A DNA stretch of 64,000 nt from Massilia forsythiae (GCF_012849555.1 NZ_CP051685.1:2108001-2172000); one strand, 5' to 3'. Shown: positions 40,757-50,827, counted from the first letter of the stretch. Program-made: numbers and translations. Notes: a model not told the origin generated them from the letters alone.

Positions 40757-41565
40757 TCGGTGCGCTGGCCCTTGCCGGTGGCGGCCCACCAGATGCCGCC
40801 CATCAGGTGAGACAAGTACTGCGGGTCCTTGTACATCGCGACGTCGTGGCCAAGCAGGGTGACGAACACCCGGCCCCCCTCGTAGCGGTGGTACCAGGCC
40901 ACCGGGTGGCTCTTGCCCATGCCGGTGGCGACCTGGCCCGGCCAGATTTTCGTCGGGTCGTAGCTGCTCTCGTCCACGTTCAGGACCGGCCGGATCGCCA
41001 CCTTGTACGGATCGGTGGTCTCGTACCACTCGTCGCTCCAGATCCAGCGCGGCGGCAGGCCGCAGGCGGCCGGGAAGTCCCGATCGACCACGTCCACCGC
41101 GGCGGTCTGCAGCATCGGGTGGATTTTGAAAGTGCGGCCGACCAGGCGCTCGTACCAGGGCCAGGCGTTCGGCGCCGGGTTCGGCACCGCGCTCGGCGGC
41201 GTGATGGCGGCGCGGTGCACCACCACCGCGTTGCCGCCGCCGCGCATATAGGCTTCGAAGCGGGCGCGCTGGGATGGATTGAGTTCCTCGCCCGGCGTAT
41301 TCAGGAACACCACCGCCGCGTACTGCCGCAAGTCGCCGTCGAAGACGCCGGTATTGTTGGCGTAGGTGAATTCGAAGGCGTGCAGCTTGGCCAGCCGCTC
41401 CAGGCTGTCGCGCGCCACCGGGATGTATTCGTAGTGGTACTTGTTGGGAATCGCCAGCACCAGCAGCTTGTACTGGCTCTCCGCACAAGTAAAGGGGGCG
41501 GCGGCCAGCAGCGCCGCCGCGCCCAGGGCCAGGATCGCATTCTTCATGTGCGCTTTCTTTGTCAT
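40753..41565 (-). CDS. ThuA-like domain protein, exported
   Basis: A 270-residue protein with a Sec signal peptide (AILALGAAALLAAAPFTCA). The rest is a ThuA-like, class-I-glutamine-amidotransferase-related fold, seen in sugar metabolism loci and usually assigned to trehalose or sugar-related uptake or hydrolysis without a proven reaction. Family features: KYHYEYIPVARDSLERL, VVFLNTPGEEL and SHPVAWYHRYEGGRVFVTLLGH. Start ATG 41565 overlaps the stop of the upstream esterase (ATGA); ATG 41547 is an alternative. Last gene of the glycan locus. Confidence 0.85.
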   Translation of the reverse strand: MTKKAHMKNAILALGAAALLAAAPFTCAESQYKLLVLAIPNKYHYEYIPVARDSLERLAKLHAFEFTYANNTGVFDGDLRQYAAVVFLNTPGEELNPSQRARFEAYMRGGGNAVVVHRAAITPPSAVPNPAPNAWPWYERLVGRTFKIHPMLQTAAVDVVDRDFPAACGLPPRWIWSDEWYETTDPYKVAIRPVLNVDESSYDPTKIWPGQVATGMGKSHPVAWYHRYEGGRVFVTLLGHDVAMYKDPQYLSHLMGGIWWAATGKGQRTD

Positions 41566-42506
41566 GGCGCCGGCACGCCTTCCGGCTTGCGCCCGTTGCG
41601 TGCCGTCAGCCAGCCGCCGTCGGACAGCCAGTCTGCCAGCCGGTCCGGCCAGTGCTGCAGCGAGACGCGCTCGCCGCGCTGGCCCAGGTTGAAGGCGTGC
41701 CCGGTGTCGGCGTACAGGTGCAGTTCGGCCGACACGCCGGCCGCCGTCAATTGCCGGTACAAGTCGAGCGCCGGCGCCATGCAGCAGGCGTCGCGCGAAC
41801 CCGCCACCAGGAAGGCCGGCGGCGCCTCCCTTATCGCCTTGGCCGGCACGCCCAGCGGGCCCGGATACACCAGCACCTGGAAGTCGGGGCGGCCGCTTTG
41901 TCCGTCCAGCGCATCGCGCCTGCTGGACGCCGGCGCGGCGGGTTCGGGATTGTCCGCCACCAGCGTCACCAGCTCGCCGCCGGCCGAAAAACCCATCACG
42001 CCGATGCGCTGCGGATCGACGCCGTACGCGGCCGCGTGCGCGCGCACCCAACGCACCGCGCGGCGCAGGTCGGCGGCGGCGTCGCCTTCGATGCTGTAGC
42101 CCGCGCCCGCATCGGAACGCGATTGCGGATCGCGCGCCAGCCGGTATTTCAATACGAAGGCGGACACGCCCAGGCGCTTCAGGTGCTGCGCCGCCAGCAT
42201 GCCTTCGTTCTGGAACACCAGCATGCGGTGGCCGCCGCCAGGCACCACGATCACGGCGGCGCCGTTGGCGTGGCGCGGGTCGGCGCGCATGACCGTCAGC
42301 GAGGGGTCGTGGACGTTGCTGACGTAGGCGCCGTCGGCCAGCTTTTCCGCCTCGCCGTGGCGCTTGGCCGACCCCGGCGTGCCGTCCGGCCACAGCTGAA
42401 ACACCGGCGGCGCGTCCTGCTGGGCCAGGGCGCCGGCGCCGGGCAGCACCAGCAGGGTGCAGAAGGCGGCCGCGGCGATGCGGCGCATCGTGTGCGATCG
42501 TTGCAT
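41562..42506 (-). CDS. Exported alpha/beta hydrolase (xylan/pectin acetyl-esterase-like)
   Basis: A 314-residue protein with a signal peptide (cleavage after GALAQ). Alpha/beta hydrolase features: oxyanion VVPGGGHRM, nucleophile Ser174 in MGFSAGGEL, Asp in GSRDACC and His in DTGHAFNLG. It resembles BD-FAE/acetylxylan esterases that remove acetyl groups from plant polysaccharides. It starts at ATG 42506, 7 nt after the stop of the glycan-active enzyme, with GGAG overlapping that stop; it is coupled to ThuA downstream. It probably trims substituents for the neighbouring glycan enzyme (inference). Confidence 0.85.
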   Translation of the reverse strand: MQRSHTMRRIAAAAFCTLLVLPGAGALAQQDAPPVFQLWPDGTPGSAKRHGEAEKLADGAYVSNVHDPSLTVMRADPRHANGAAVIVVPGGGHRMLVFQNEGMLAAQHLKRLGVSAFVLKYRLARDPQSRSDAGAGYSIEGDAAADLRRAVRWVRAHAAAYGVDPQRIGVMGFSAGGELVTLVADNPEPAAPASSRRDALDGQSGRPDFQVLVYPGPLGVPAKAIREAPPAFLVAGSRDACCMAPALDLYRQLTAAGVSAELHLYADTGHAFNLGQRGERVSLQHWPDRLADWLSDGGWLTARNGRKPEGVPAP

Positions 42507-42513
42507 GCTTCGG

Positions 42514-45500
42514 TCACTCCACGCGCGCCGCATACAGGCTGTGATGGGTCAGGATGAACAGCGTGCGCCGGTCCGGGCCGCCGAACAGCAGCTGCAGCGG
42601 CCGTTCCGGCACGTCGATGCGTCCGCTTGGCTTGCCGTCGGCGCCGTACACGAACACCTGGCCGTTGGCCACGTACACCTTGCCGTCCGGCCCCATTGCT
42701 GCGCTCTCTCCGCCGCGGTCGGCCACCTGTTTCAGGTCGGTGATGGCGCCGCCTGCTCCCATCAAGCCGCTGAAGGTACGGTTTTCCGAGCCGTTGGTGA
42801 ACACCACGCGCTCGCCCGCCGGCGCGCTGACGAAGCCGTGGGTGTCGAGCGTGTCCGACCAGCGGTAGCCGAGGTGATCGGCGCTGCCCTGGCGCAGCAC
42901 GCGGTAGGCCGGCAGCACCAGGCTGCCGTCCGGCGACACGTATTCGCGCGCCTTGGGCAGCGCCACGTCGCGCTTGAACATGGTGGCCAGCGTGGTGAAT
43001 TCGTAGGTCTTCGGGTCGATCTGGTCCTGGAACTCGCCGTTCTGCCAGAAGTTGACCGGCACCGCCACGCGCGCGCCGGCGCGCTGCATCACCGGCGTCG
43101 GCTTGATCACGGTGATGCTTGTCGCCGGCGTGCCCGGCTTGAAGGCGTACACGGTCGCTTCCGGCCCGTAGCTCGACAGCACCATCAGGTTGCCGCTGCG
43201 GTCGATCGCCAGGTTGACCGGATCGAGTGGCGCGTCGCGTTCCACCGTCAAGCCTTGTTCCCGGCTCCAGCCGTGGATGCGGCGCCAGTGGCGGTCCACG
43301 AAATACAGTTTGCCGTTGGCGTCCACCGCGCCGCCGGCGATCGAATAAAAGCCGTCGGCCAGCTTTTCGACCTGGCCGCTGGGCGCCGGCGCAGCGGCCT
43401 GCCTGCCGCTGTAGTCGAGCACCGCGAATTCGCGCTCGCGCACCTGCAGGTTGCGGGTCACGTCGACGATGGCGTTCTCGTACGGGTACTTGGAGGCGCG
43501 CAGGTAGGTGGCGCAGCCGTTGTCGTCGCAGGTGGCGAAGCCGCTCTCGCCGTTGACGTGCACGTTGCGGAAGCGGATGTCGCTGGAATTGGTGATTTTC
43601 ACGGCCGCGGGCGCCGGCTTGATCGAGCGCGTGACGCGGTAGGCGTGGTAGTTCGCGAACAGCAGCTTGCTGGAATTGCGGATCTCGAGCGAGACCGAGT
43701 CCATGCCGTCGCGTACCTCTTCCTCGGTCTGCGGCGCCAGGAATTCCCAGTTCTTCACCCCGTCCAGCACGATCTCGGCGCGCACGTGGTGCTCGGCCGA
43801 GAGTTCATACACGTGGCCGGGCGTGCTGGTGTTGCTAACGTAGAAGCCGGCCTGGGCGTAGCCGCTCGGCGTCCAGATGCCGGAAAAGGTGCCGCCGCCG
43901 CCGTCCGTCACCCACACGCTCGGATACTGGCGGTCCCACCAGGCGGTGGTGTCGAAGTTCGCATCCTTCTTGTACGGGTCGTTGCGGTTGCCGTCGGCGG
44001 TGCGCGTGCCGTGGCCGCCCTGGATGCGCACGTCGTCCACCAGCGATCGTTCGCCGGCGCGCCACAGCAGCGCCACCGCGCGCGGGTTGACTTCGCCGGT
44101 AGCCAGGCCGATGCCGGACACGATGGCGTCGCCGCCGCGCGCGCTTTCCAACAGCGCTTTCGGGCCGTCGACGCCCTGGAACGCGGGCGCGCCGTTCGGC
44201 AGCACCAGCTGGGTCAGGCCCGGATGCAGGCCGACCAGCACCGTGTCCGGTTTCAGGCGGATGGTGTCGTTGACGAGATAGAAGCCGAGCGGCAGGTAGA
44301 CCACGCGGTTGCCGTCGATCGCCTTCTGGATCGCGGCGGTGTCGTCGGTCTTGCCGTCGCCGCGCGCGCCGAAGCTGCGCACGTTGGCCCATTGCGCGCT
44401 CGGCGGCAGCGAACGCAGGGCGGGCGCGGGCGCCGCCGCCGGCGCGGCCGGCAAGGCGGAGGTCTTGTAGTCGACGGCGAAGCGGCCCGGCGTGCCCATG
44501 TCCTGCAGGGTGAGGCCGTAGTTGAAGGCGTCGACGCGGTAGTTGCGGCCCGCGCCGTTCAGGGTCTTGCCGCTGTCGCGCATGCGCGCCCAGGTCGGCA
44601 CGTTGCGCGCCGAGGCGCCCTCGAAGCCGACTTGCGTGTAGACGTTGTCCTCGTTGCTGATCACCAGTGCCGCCTTCGACACGTTCTCGAAGCGCACGTC
44701 GCGCCCCCACAGCCAGTCGCCGTAGCCGCGGTCGATGTCGATGCCGACCGGGGTGTCGCGGATTTCGGTATTGACCAGCGTGAGGCCGGCCTCGTGTTCG
44801 CGGATGGCGGCCTCGCGCTGGCCCTCGAAATGCGAATCGAGCAGGGTGAATTGCCAGGCCGGCGAGGTCTTTTCGCTGAGGATGCCGTAGCGCCCGCCGA
44901 AGAAGCGCAGATCGTAGGCGACGTTGCCGACCTGGTAGACGCCGGCCAGGCCGGAGCCGGTGTGGAAATCGATGTGGCTCAGGTTCGAGTGCTGGGCGGT
45001 GTGCATGCGCACCGCGGCGGCGGCCGGGTTGCCGGCGCCGATGTCGAAGTCGACGTTGGACAGGGCGGAATAGAAGGTGGCGGAATTGGCGTCGCGCACG
45101 TCGCCCTTGAACGGCACCGCGCTCGGCACCGGCATCGGCACCTTGCCGACCGTGTACTGGTCGCCGCCCGTAAAGATCACCATGTTGGCCACGCCCTGCT
45201 GGAAGCCCGGCGTGTTCGGCGCCAGCACGAACACCGGACGTGTCTTGCCGACGCCGTAGACGCGCACCGCCAGCGGGATCAGGATGCTGCGCGTGATGCG
45301 GTAGCGTCCGGAGGGCAGGAATACCAGCCCGCCTTCTCCCTTGTTGGCGGCGCTGTCGATGGCTTGCTGGATGGCGGCGCTGTCGTCGGCGATGCCGTCG
45401 CCTTTCGCGCGCACGACGACCGCGTGCGGATCGTCCGGCATCTGCTGGAAGGCGGAGACGGAGGCCGGGATGGACGCGGCCTGCGCGCCGCAGGCGCCGA

Positions 45501-45582
45501 AGGCCAGGCCCAGGGCCAGCGCCAGGGGCGCCAAGGTCGGGGCCAAGGCCGGCACCGGGCGCGAATTCGGGAGCATCTTCAT
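42514..45582 (-). CDS. Double right-handed beta-helix polysaccharide enzyme (GH55- or pectate-lyase-3-like) with propeller-like tail
   Basis: A 1022-residue exported protein (signal peptide ending GACGAQA). Two beta-helix units each begin with the pectate-lyase-3 motif: RAKGDGIADDSAAIQQAIDS (about 58-77) and SFGARGDGKTDDTAAIQKAI (about 402-421). Two such domains in tandem are the mark of GH55 exo/endo-beta-1,3-glucanases, and the stretch FYSALSNVDFDIGAGNP agrees with that; a pectin-type role cannot be excluded. The last ~270 residues look like an NHL/SMP-type propeller (AIDRSGNLMVLSSYGPEAT). It lies between the permease and the esterase, same strand, 19 bp after the permease. Confidence 0.8.
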   Translation of the reverse strand: MKMLPNSRPVPALAPTLAPLALALGLAFGACGAQAASIPASVSAFQQMPDDPHAVVVRAKGDGIADDSAAIQQAIDSAANKGEGGLVFLPSGRYRITRSILIPLAVRVYGVGKTRPVFVLAPNTPGFQQGVANMVIFTGGDQYTVGKVPMPVPSAVPFKGDVRDANSATFYSALSNVDFDIGAGNPAAAAVRMHTAQHSNLSHIDFHTGSGLAGVYQVGNVAYDLRFFGGRYGILSEKTSPAWQFTLLDSHFEGQREAAIREHEAGLTLVNTEIRDTPVGIDIDRGYGDWLWGRDVRFENVSKAALVISNEDNVYTQVGFEGASARNVPTWARMRDSGKTLNGAGRNYRVDAFNYGLTLQDMGTPGRFAVDYKTSALPAAPAAAPAPALRSLPPSAQWANVRSFGARGDGKTDDTAAIQKAIDGNRVVYLPLGFYLVNDTIRLKPDTVLVGLHPGLTQLVLPNGAPAFQGVDGPKALLESARGGDAIVSGIGLATGEVNPRAVALLWRAGERSLVDDVRIQGGHGTRTADGNRNDPYKKDANFDTTAWWDRQYPSVWVTDGGGGTFSGIWTPSGYAQAGFYVSNTSTPGHVYELSAEHHVRAEIVLDGVKNWEFLAPQTEEEVRDGMDSVSLEIRNSSKLLFANYHAYRVTRSIKPAPAAVKITNSSDIRFRNVHVNGESGFATCDDNGCATYLRASKYPYENAIVDVTRNLQVREREFAVLDYSGRQAAAPAPSGQVEKLADGFYSIAGGAVDANGKLYFVDRHWRRIHGWSREQGLTVERDAPLDPVNLAIDRSGNLMVLSSYGPEATVYAFKPGTPATSITVIKPTPVMQRAGARVAVPVNFWQNGEFQDQIDPKTYEFTTLATMFKRDVALPKAREYVSPDGSLVLPAYRVLRQGSADHLGYRWSDTLDTHGFVSAPAGERVVFTNGSENRTFSGLMGAGGAITDLKQVADRGGESAAMGPDGKVYVANGQVFVYGADGKPSGRIDVPERPLQLLFGGPDRRTLFILTHHSLYAARVE

Positions 45583-45601
45583 TCGTTGATTTCCTTTTGT
45601 T

Positions 45602-46957
45602 TTATTTGACCACCATCGACAGCAGCAGCACGAACAGCAGCCCGAACACGCCGACCAGGGTTTCCATCATCGACCAGGAGCGGAAGGTGTCCTTCAGCGA
45701 CAGGCCGAAATATTCCTTGAACATCCAGAAGCCGGAATCGTTGACGTGGCTGCACATCAGGCTGCCCGCGCCGACCGCCAGCACCATCAGGTTCGGGTCG
45801 CAGCCCGAGGTCTGCACCAGCGGGCCGACCACGCCGGCCGCCGTCACGCCGGCCACGGTGGCCGAGCCCAGGCAGATGCGGATCAGCGTCGCCACCGCCC
45901 AGCCCAGCAGCAGCGGCGGCACCGGCAGGTGGCTCAGTTGCGCACCCAGTTCGGCGCTGACGCCGGACTCCACCAGCACCTGTTTCAGGGCGCCGGCGCC
46001 GGCGATGATCAGGAGGATCGGCGCGATCTCGCGCAGCGCGTCCTGGGCGCCGGCCATCACCGAGGGCAGCGAGCGCCCGCGCGCCAGCCCGAGCGTGCAG
46101 ATGGCCACGCCGTAGGAGACCAGCATCACCACGAGCGGGCTGGAAAAGAAGGCTAACGGTTTAGTTAGTTCGGGACGGGCCAGCGTGAGCAGGGTCGACG
46201 CGGCCAGCAGCAGCACCGGCAGCAGCGCGGTGGCGAAGCTGTTGAAGGCGCCCGGCGTGTCGATGCCCGGCGACCCGGTGCCCGCCACGCTGGCGGCCGG
46301 CGCCGCCGCATCCGCCTGCGCCGCACCGCGGAACAGTGCCGCCGGCTGGCCGCGGATGCCGCGCAGCGTCATCGCGAACAGCGGCCCGGCGATGATCAGG
46401 GTCGGAATCGCCACGACCAGGCCATAGATGAGCGTCGTGCCCATGTCGGCATGCACCGCCGCCACCAGCGCGGTGGGCGACGGATGCGGGGGCAGGAAGC
46501 CGTGCGCGATCGACAGGCCGGCCAGCAGCGGCACCGCCAGCGCCACCGCCGGCCGCCCGGAGCCCGCCACCAGCGAAAAGATCAGCGGTACCATCAGCAC
46601 GAAACCGACGTTGTAGTACAGCGGCAGGCCGACCACGAAGCCGGTGACGGTGAGCGCCACCGGCAGCCGCGCCGCGCCCAGCTTGTCGACCAGGGTGCGG
46701 GCGATGCAGCGCGCGGCGCCGCTGTCGGCGATCAGCTTGCCGAACACGGCGCCCAGGCAGATCACCACCACCAAGGAGCCGAGCAGGTCACCGATGCCCT
46801 TTTCGATGGCGCCGGGGATCTTCGCCGGCGGCATGCCCAGCATCAGGGCCGCCGCCAGCGCCGCCAGCACGAAGGCGATCAGCGGCTGCACCTTACCCCA
46901 GGCGATCAATACCGTCAGCAGGCCGACCGCCAGCAGCACGCAAAACAGATTCAACAC
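45602..46957 (-). CDS. GntP-family gluconate/sugar-acid permease
   Basis: A 451-residue inner-membrane transporter with about 12-14 hydrophobic helices. GntP-family landmarks are GLPLYYNVGFVLMVPLIFSL, GFLPPHPSPTALV and LIRICLGSATVAGVTAAG. The family brings in gluconate or similar aldonates with protons. Gluconokinase lies 3 kb upstream on the same strand, which supports gluconate as substrate. A short Ala/Gly-rich cytoplasmic loop (about 215-240) is longer than usual. It starts 25 bp after the TonB receptor gene. Confidence 0.92.
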   Translation of the reverse strand: MLNLFCVLLAVGLLTVLIAWGKVQPLIAFVLAALAAALMLGMPPAKIPGAIEKGIGDLLGSLVVVICLGAVFGKLIADSGAARCIARTLVDKLGAARLPVALTVTGFVVGLPLYYNVGFVLMVPLIFSLVAGSGRPAVALAVPLLAGLSIAHGFLPPHPSPTALVAAVHADMGTTLIYGLVVAIPTLIIAGPLFAMTLRGIRGQPAALFRGAAQADAAAPAASVAGTGSPGIDTPGAFNSFATALLPVLLLAASTLLTLARPELTKPLAFFSSPLVVMLVSYGVAICTLGLARGRSLPSVMAGAQDALREIAPILLIIAGAGALKQVLVESGVSAELGAQLSHLPVPPLLLGWAVATLIRICLGSATVAGVTAAGVVGPLVQTSGCDPNLMVLAVGAGSLMCSHVNDSGFWMFKEYFGLSLKDTFRSWSMMETLVGVFGLLFVLLLSMVVK

Positions 46958-46982
46958 GGCGGCCTCCTTTTGAAAACCCGCA

Positions 46983-49900
46983 TCAGAAGTTCAGGCGCAG
47001 GCCGGCGCGGTAGGTGCGTCCCACCACGTCGTACAGCGCCGGATTGATGGCGAAGCTGGGGTTGGCCTGCGGCGCAGGTTCCGGATCGCGGTCGGTCAGG
47101 TTGTCCACCTTGAAGTAGACCGACAGTTCTCTCGTCACGTTGTAGCCGGCGCCGAAGTCGAGGTAGGTCGCGCCCTTCATGCGGTTGTCGTAGATGGTCG
47201 GATGGATCAGCGTCGATACCGGGCAGCCGGTCTGGCATTCGATGTACTCGTTGCTGTACACGCCGTCGCTGAACCAGCGCTCGCTCAAGGTGAGGCTCAG
47301 CTTGTCCTGCAGCAGCCCGTCCCAGGTTTGCGTGGCCAGCAGCTTCCACTTCGGCGTGTTGCCCAGGTTGACGCCCGCGCCCTCGCTCGGGATGGTGCCG
47401 ACCACGCCGGAATTGGTGATGAAGTGCAGGTTGCGCGTGGCCAGCGCGCGCAGCGTGAGTCGGCCCGGCAGGTTCAGCGGCGCCAGGTTGCTGCGGTACG
47501 CGCCTTCGATGTCGACACCCTTCACGCGCAGCGAGGCCAGGTTGAAATTCTGCACGGTGACGTAGTTGTTGCCCGGGCTGTTCAGCACCATCGCCGAGCA
47601 GATTTCCTGGTTGCCGGCCGCGCACAGGTCGACTTCCTGCTGGATCGACAGGGTCGAGATCACGTCCTTGACCTTGATGTCGAAGTAGTCGAGCGAGGCC
47701 GAGAAGCCCGGCGCCCACGACGGTTGACTCAGCACGATGCCGAAAGAGTTATTGCGCGCGATCTCGGGGCGCAGGTTGGTGTTGCCGACGGTGCGCTGCT
47801 GGACGCTGATCGCGTTGCCCTGGTACTGCACCTGGTTGTTGACGACCACCGGCGCCGCGAACAGCTCGCTCAGGTTGGGCGCGCGCACGTCCTTCGAGGT
47901 CACGCCGCGCAGGCGCAGGCCGTCGATGCCGGTCTTCCAGGTGGCGCCCAGTTTCCAGCTGCCGATGCTGCCGGCGGTGCTGTAGCGGGTCTGGCGGTCG
48001 GCCAGGTTCAGGTTGGCTTCGCCCCAGGTAGCCGACTTCAGCAGCGGCAGGTTCAGTTCCAGGTAGGCTTCGCGCACATTGTAGGCGCCCTGGCCGTTGT
48101 GGTAGTTGCCGGCGTACCAGTTGTTGCCGACCGTTGTGTTGAGCGTCGGGTCGGCCGGGTAGGCGGCGTTGTTGGGCGAGTCGGGCGAGACGCCGGCGCC
48201 GTAGGCATCGCCGCGCACCGTGTATTGTTCGCGCCGCCACTCGGCGCCGGCGGCCAGCGCCAGCGGCCCGGCCCAGCCTTCCAGCAGCTCGCCGTTGACG
48301 TTAGCGCTGGCCACGTCCTGCTTCTGGCGGGTGCGCTGGACCGGGCCATTGGCCGGCGCCACGTAGGCCCAGGCGGCCGGGTCGACCGGGTTGTCGCCGA
48401 TGATGTTCAGCGGGACGCAGCCGCTGGCCGCCGCCACCGCGTTGCGGCAGACGATGCGGCCGCTGGCGTCGCGCACCGCGTCGATGGCATTGTTGTAGCG
48501 CGTGTTCAGCGTGATGTCGTGGACGTTGATGACGGTGGTGTTCTCGCCGTGTTCGGCATAGGCGTCGTACGACCACTGCTTGCCGAACAGGCCGAACTTG
48601 CCGTCCGCGCCGAGCACGAAGCGGCGCTGGGTGCGTACCGGGTGCACGTTGATATTCGCCGGGAACTCGGCGTTGGCGGTGCCGTACTGGAAACTGGCGA
48701 TGCGGTTGCTGGCGCAGGCCGCCGCGATCGACGCCGGCAAAAAGGCGTTGTCGCACTGGATCGTCAGGTTGGCCTGCTTGGCCGCGCCCGGGTTCGGCGT
48801 GAAGTTCGATTTTACTTGCGCATAGTTGGCGGTGACATAGAGTTCGTTGTCCTGGTCGAGGTCCCAGGACAGGCGCGTGTAGGCGACCTGCCGCTTGAAA
48901 TTCATCGCCAGGTTGGTGCCGGCGCCGACGCTGCCGCTGAGGTCGCCGCCCACGCAGAACGGATTCACGCAATTGGTCACCGCGCCGGTGCGGGTCGGCA
49001 CGCCGTTCGAGCCGTACTGGAACTGGTACGGTACGCCGCCGGCGCCGAAGGCAGTGCCCTGCAGCGGACCGTTGGTGATCAGGCCGTACTTGGCGTACTG
49101 GTATTGCTGGGCGTGGTCGATGACGCGGTATTCCGGCAGGCCGTCCGTCGTCTGCGCCAGCGTGCGGCGCTGGAACACGGTATTGCGGTACCAGGTGCGC
49201 CCGCCGGCGCCGACCTCGCCGAAGCCGGGCGAATCGATGCCGTTTTCCTTGCTGAATTCGCCGCTGACGGTGACGTGCAGCCGGTCTCCCATGAAGCCGC
49301 GGCCCCAGGCGGCCTGCAGGGTGCCGCTCTTGTCGTCGTCGTAATAGGTCTGGCCGCCTTCGATGTTGGCCTTGAAGCCGGTGAATTTTTTATCGGTGAT
49401 GAAGTTCACGACGCCGCCCACCGCATCCGAGCCGTACGAGGCCGAGGCGCCGCCGGTGACCACGTCCACGCGTTTCACGAGCAGTTGCGGGAACTGGCTG
49501 ACGTCGGTCACGCCGGTGACGTTGGCGCCGACCACGCGCTGGCCGTCCAGCAGCGTCAGGGTCCTGATCGTGCCCAGGCCGCGCAGCGACAGCGAGGACA
49601 AGCCCTGGATACCGCTGCTGGTGCTGTTGGTGCTGGTGGTGCGGCCGGTGCTGCCCTGCAGCGCGGGCAGTTCGGCCAGGGTGTTGAACAGGTTCGGCTT
49701 GGCCGCCTTTTCCAGGTCCGCCGCCGTCAGGCTGGTGGTCGGGGTCGGCTGGGTGAAGCCGCGCGCCGCGATGCGCGAGCCGGAGATGCGCACCACCGTG
49801 GTGTCGCCGGTTGCCGTGGCCGGGGCCGATAATGGCGCCGCAGGAACCGGCCCGGCCGGCGCGGACTGCGCCGCATCCGGGCCGGCGGCAGCGCCATCCT

Positions 49901-50045
49901 GGATGGCCGCCGTGCCGGGCGGCTGCGCGCCGCCGGCGGGCGCCGTGCCCGTGGATTGCGCCTGGGCGTGGGCAGCCGCGCCCAGCGCGCAGCAGGCGCC
50001 GGCAACGGCGAGGTGGATCAGTTTGCCTTGCAGTGGTGTACGCAT
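46983..50045 (-). CDS. TonB-dependent outer-membrane receptor
   Basis: A 1020-residue outer-membrane receptor. The signal peptide ends near AHAQA; an Ala/Pro-rich linker follows (about 30-85). The plug starts near VRISGSRIAARGF and includes NTLAELPALQGS. The large beta-barrel ends with the outer-membrane signature AGLRLNF, a terminal Phe. Size and plug (no carboxypeptidase-like N-domain) match receptors for oligosaccharides in proteobacteria. Its neighbours suggest uptake of glycan fragments released by the beta-helix enzyme (inference). No TonB/ExbBD genes are nearby. Confidence 0.93.
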   Translation of the reverse strand: MRTPLQGKLIHLAVAGACCALGAAAHAQAQSTGTAPAGGAQPPGTAAIQDGAAAGPDAAQSAPAGPVPAAPLSAPATATGDTTVVRISGSRIAARGFTQPTPTTSLTAADLEKAAKPNLFNTLAELPALQGSTGRTTSTNSTSSGIQGLSSLSLRGLGTIRTLTLLDGQRVVGANVTGVTDVSQFPQLLVKRVDVVTGGASASYGSDAVGGVVNFITDKKFTGFKANIEGGQTYYDDDKSGTLQAAWGRGFMGDRLHVTVSGEFSKENGIDSPGFGEVGAGGRTWYRNTVFQRRTLAQTTDGLPEYRVIDHAQQYQYAKYGLITNGPLQGTAFGAGGVPYQFQYGSNGVPTRTGAVTNCVNPFCVGGDLSGSVGAGTNLAMNFKRQVAYTRLSWDLDQDNELYVTANYAQVKSNFTPNPGAAKQANLTIQCDNAFLPASIAAACASNRIASFQYGTANAEFPANINVHPVRTQRRFVLGADGKFGLFGKQWSYDAYAEHGENTTVINVHDITLNTRYNNAIDAVRDASGRIVCRNAVAAASGCVPLNIIGDNPVDPAAWAYVAPANGPVQRTRQKQDVASANVNGELLEGWAGPLALAAGAEWRREQYTVRGDAYGAGVSPDSPNNAAYPADPTLNTTVGNNWYAGNYHNGQGAYNVREAYLELNLPLLKSATWGEANLNLADRQTRYSTAGSIGSWKLGATWKTGIDGLRLRGVTSKDVRAPNLSELFAAPVVVNNQVQYQGNAISVQQRTVGNTNLRPEIARNNSFGIVLSQPSWAPGFSASLDYFDIKVKDVISTLSIQQEVDLCAAGNQEICSAMVLNSPGNNYVTVQNFNLASLRVKGVDIEGAYRSNLAPLNLPGRLTLRALATRNLHFITNSGVVGTIPSEGAGVNLGNTPKWKLLATQTWDGLLQDKLSLTLSERWFSDGVYSNEYIECQTGCPVSTLIHPTIYDNRMKGATYLDFGAGYNVTRELSVYFKVDNLTDRDPEPAPQANPSFAINPALYDVVGRTYRAGLRLNF

Positions 50046-50195
50046 GTTGTCTCCCTTATTGGTGTTGTGGGCATGCCGCCTCGGACGGTGGGCGGCTGTG
50101 CCTGAACTTGTCGATCCATTGCGTGATGCCTTGCGCGTTGAATTGCGCGATGCGTTGCGGCGTGTTGCTGTGCGGTCCGTCCTTTCCGTGGGTCT

Positions 50196-50240
50196 GTTGC
50201 CGGTGTTGCCGATGGTGCCGGTGGTGCCGGTGGTGCTTGT
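50196..50240. repeat. 9-bp-period repeat between TonB receptor and gntK
   Basis: Five units of about 9 bp (gttgccggt, gttgccgat, ggtgccggt twice, ggtgcttgt) sit in the 227-bp gap. No gene is evident there. Confidence 0.55.
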
Positions 50241-50272
50241 ATGGCCTGTACTGCCGGGGCTGCCGCCGCGCG

Positions 50273-50806
50273 CTAGCGGCCGGCGGACAGGATCGCCGCC
50301 ACCAGCGCCTGCGGCGCCTGGCCGATGTCGAGGACCAGCCCGGCCTCGTCGTCCTGCAGCGGCTGCAGGTCGCGCAGCTGGCTGTCCAGCAGCGCCGGCG
50401 GCATGTAGTGGCCGCGGCGCTGCGCCAGGCGCGCGGCGATCAGGTCGCGCGGTCCTTGCAGGTGGGCGAAGCGCAGGTCCGGGTCGGCCTGGCGCAGCAG
50501 GTCGCGGTAGGCGCGCTTGAGCGCCGAGCAGGACAGCACCAGGCCGGTATCCTGCGCGCGCGCGGCGCGGATCTCGCCGGCCAGGGCCTGCAGCCAGCCG
50601 GCGCGGTCGCGGTCTTCCAGCGGCAGGCCGGCCGACATCTTGGCCACGTTGGCGGGCGGGTGGAAGGCGTCGCCTTCGAGGTAGCGCACGCCGAGCGCCT
50701 GCGCCAGCGCGGCGCCGACGGTGCTCTTGCCACAGCCGCAGACGCCCATGACCACCCAGCGCTGCGGACGCGGCAGGGGAGATGCGGGATTGCTTGGTAA
50801 GGCCAT
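50273..50806 (-). CDS. gntK: Gluconokinase
   Basis: A 177-residue P-loop kinase that phosphorylates gluconate to 6-phosphogluconate, feeding the Entner-Doudoroff or pentose phosphate route. P-loop GVCGCGKST (21-29); EGDAFHPPANVAKMSAGLPLEDRDR and CSALKRAYRD are the signature blocks of the GntK family. LacI-type palindromes start 22 bp upstream of its start codon, pointing to a LacI-type repressor. The regulator gene itself is not in the window. Confidence 0.95.
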   Translation of the reverse strand: MALPSNPASPLPRPQRWVVMGVCGCGKSTVGAALAQALGVRYLEGDAFHPPANVAKMSAGLPLEDRDRAGWLQALAGEIRAARAQDTGLVLSCSALKRAYRDLLRQADPDLRFAHLQGPRDLIAARLAQRRGHYMPPALLDSQLRDLQPLQDDEAGLVLDIGQAPQALVAAILSAGR

Positions 50807-50827
50807 GTCGTCTCCGGCGTGTATCGT

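Noticed and set aside
35564..41488. Very long minus-strand open frame across the histidine kinase region
   Set aside because: It is the antisense shadow of a GC-rich gene; the plus strand has clear kinase, PAS and receiver motifs. Only the 40753-41565 ThuA-like gene on that strand is real.
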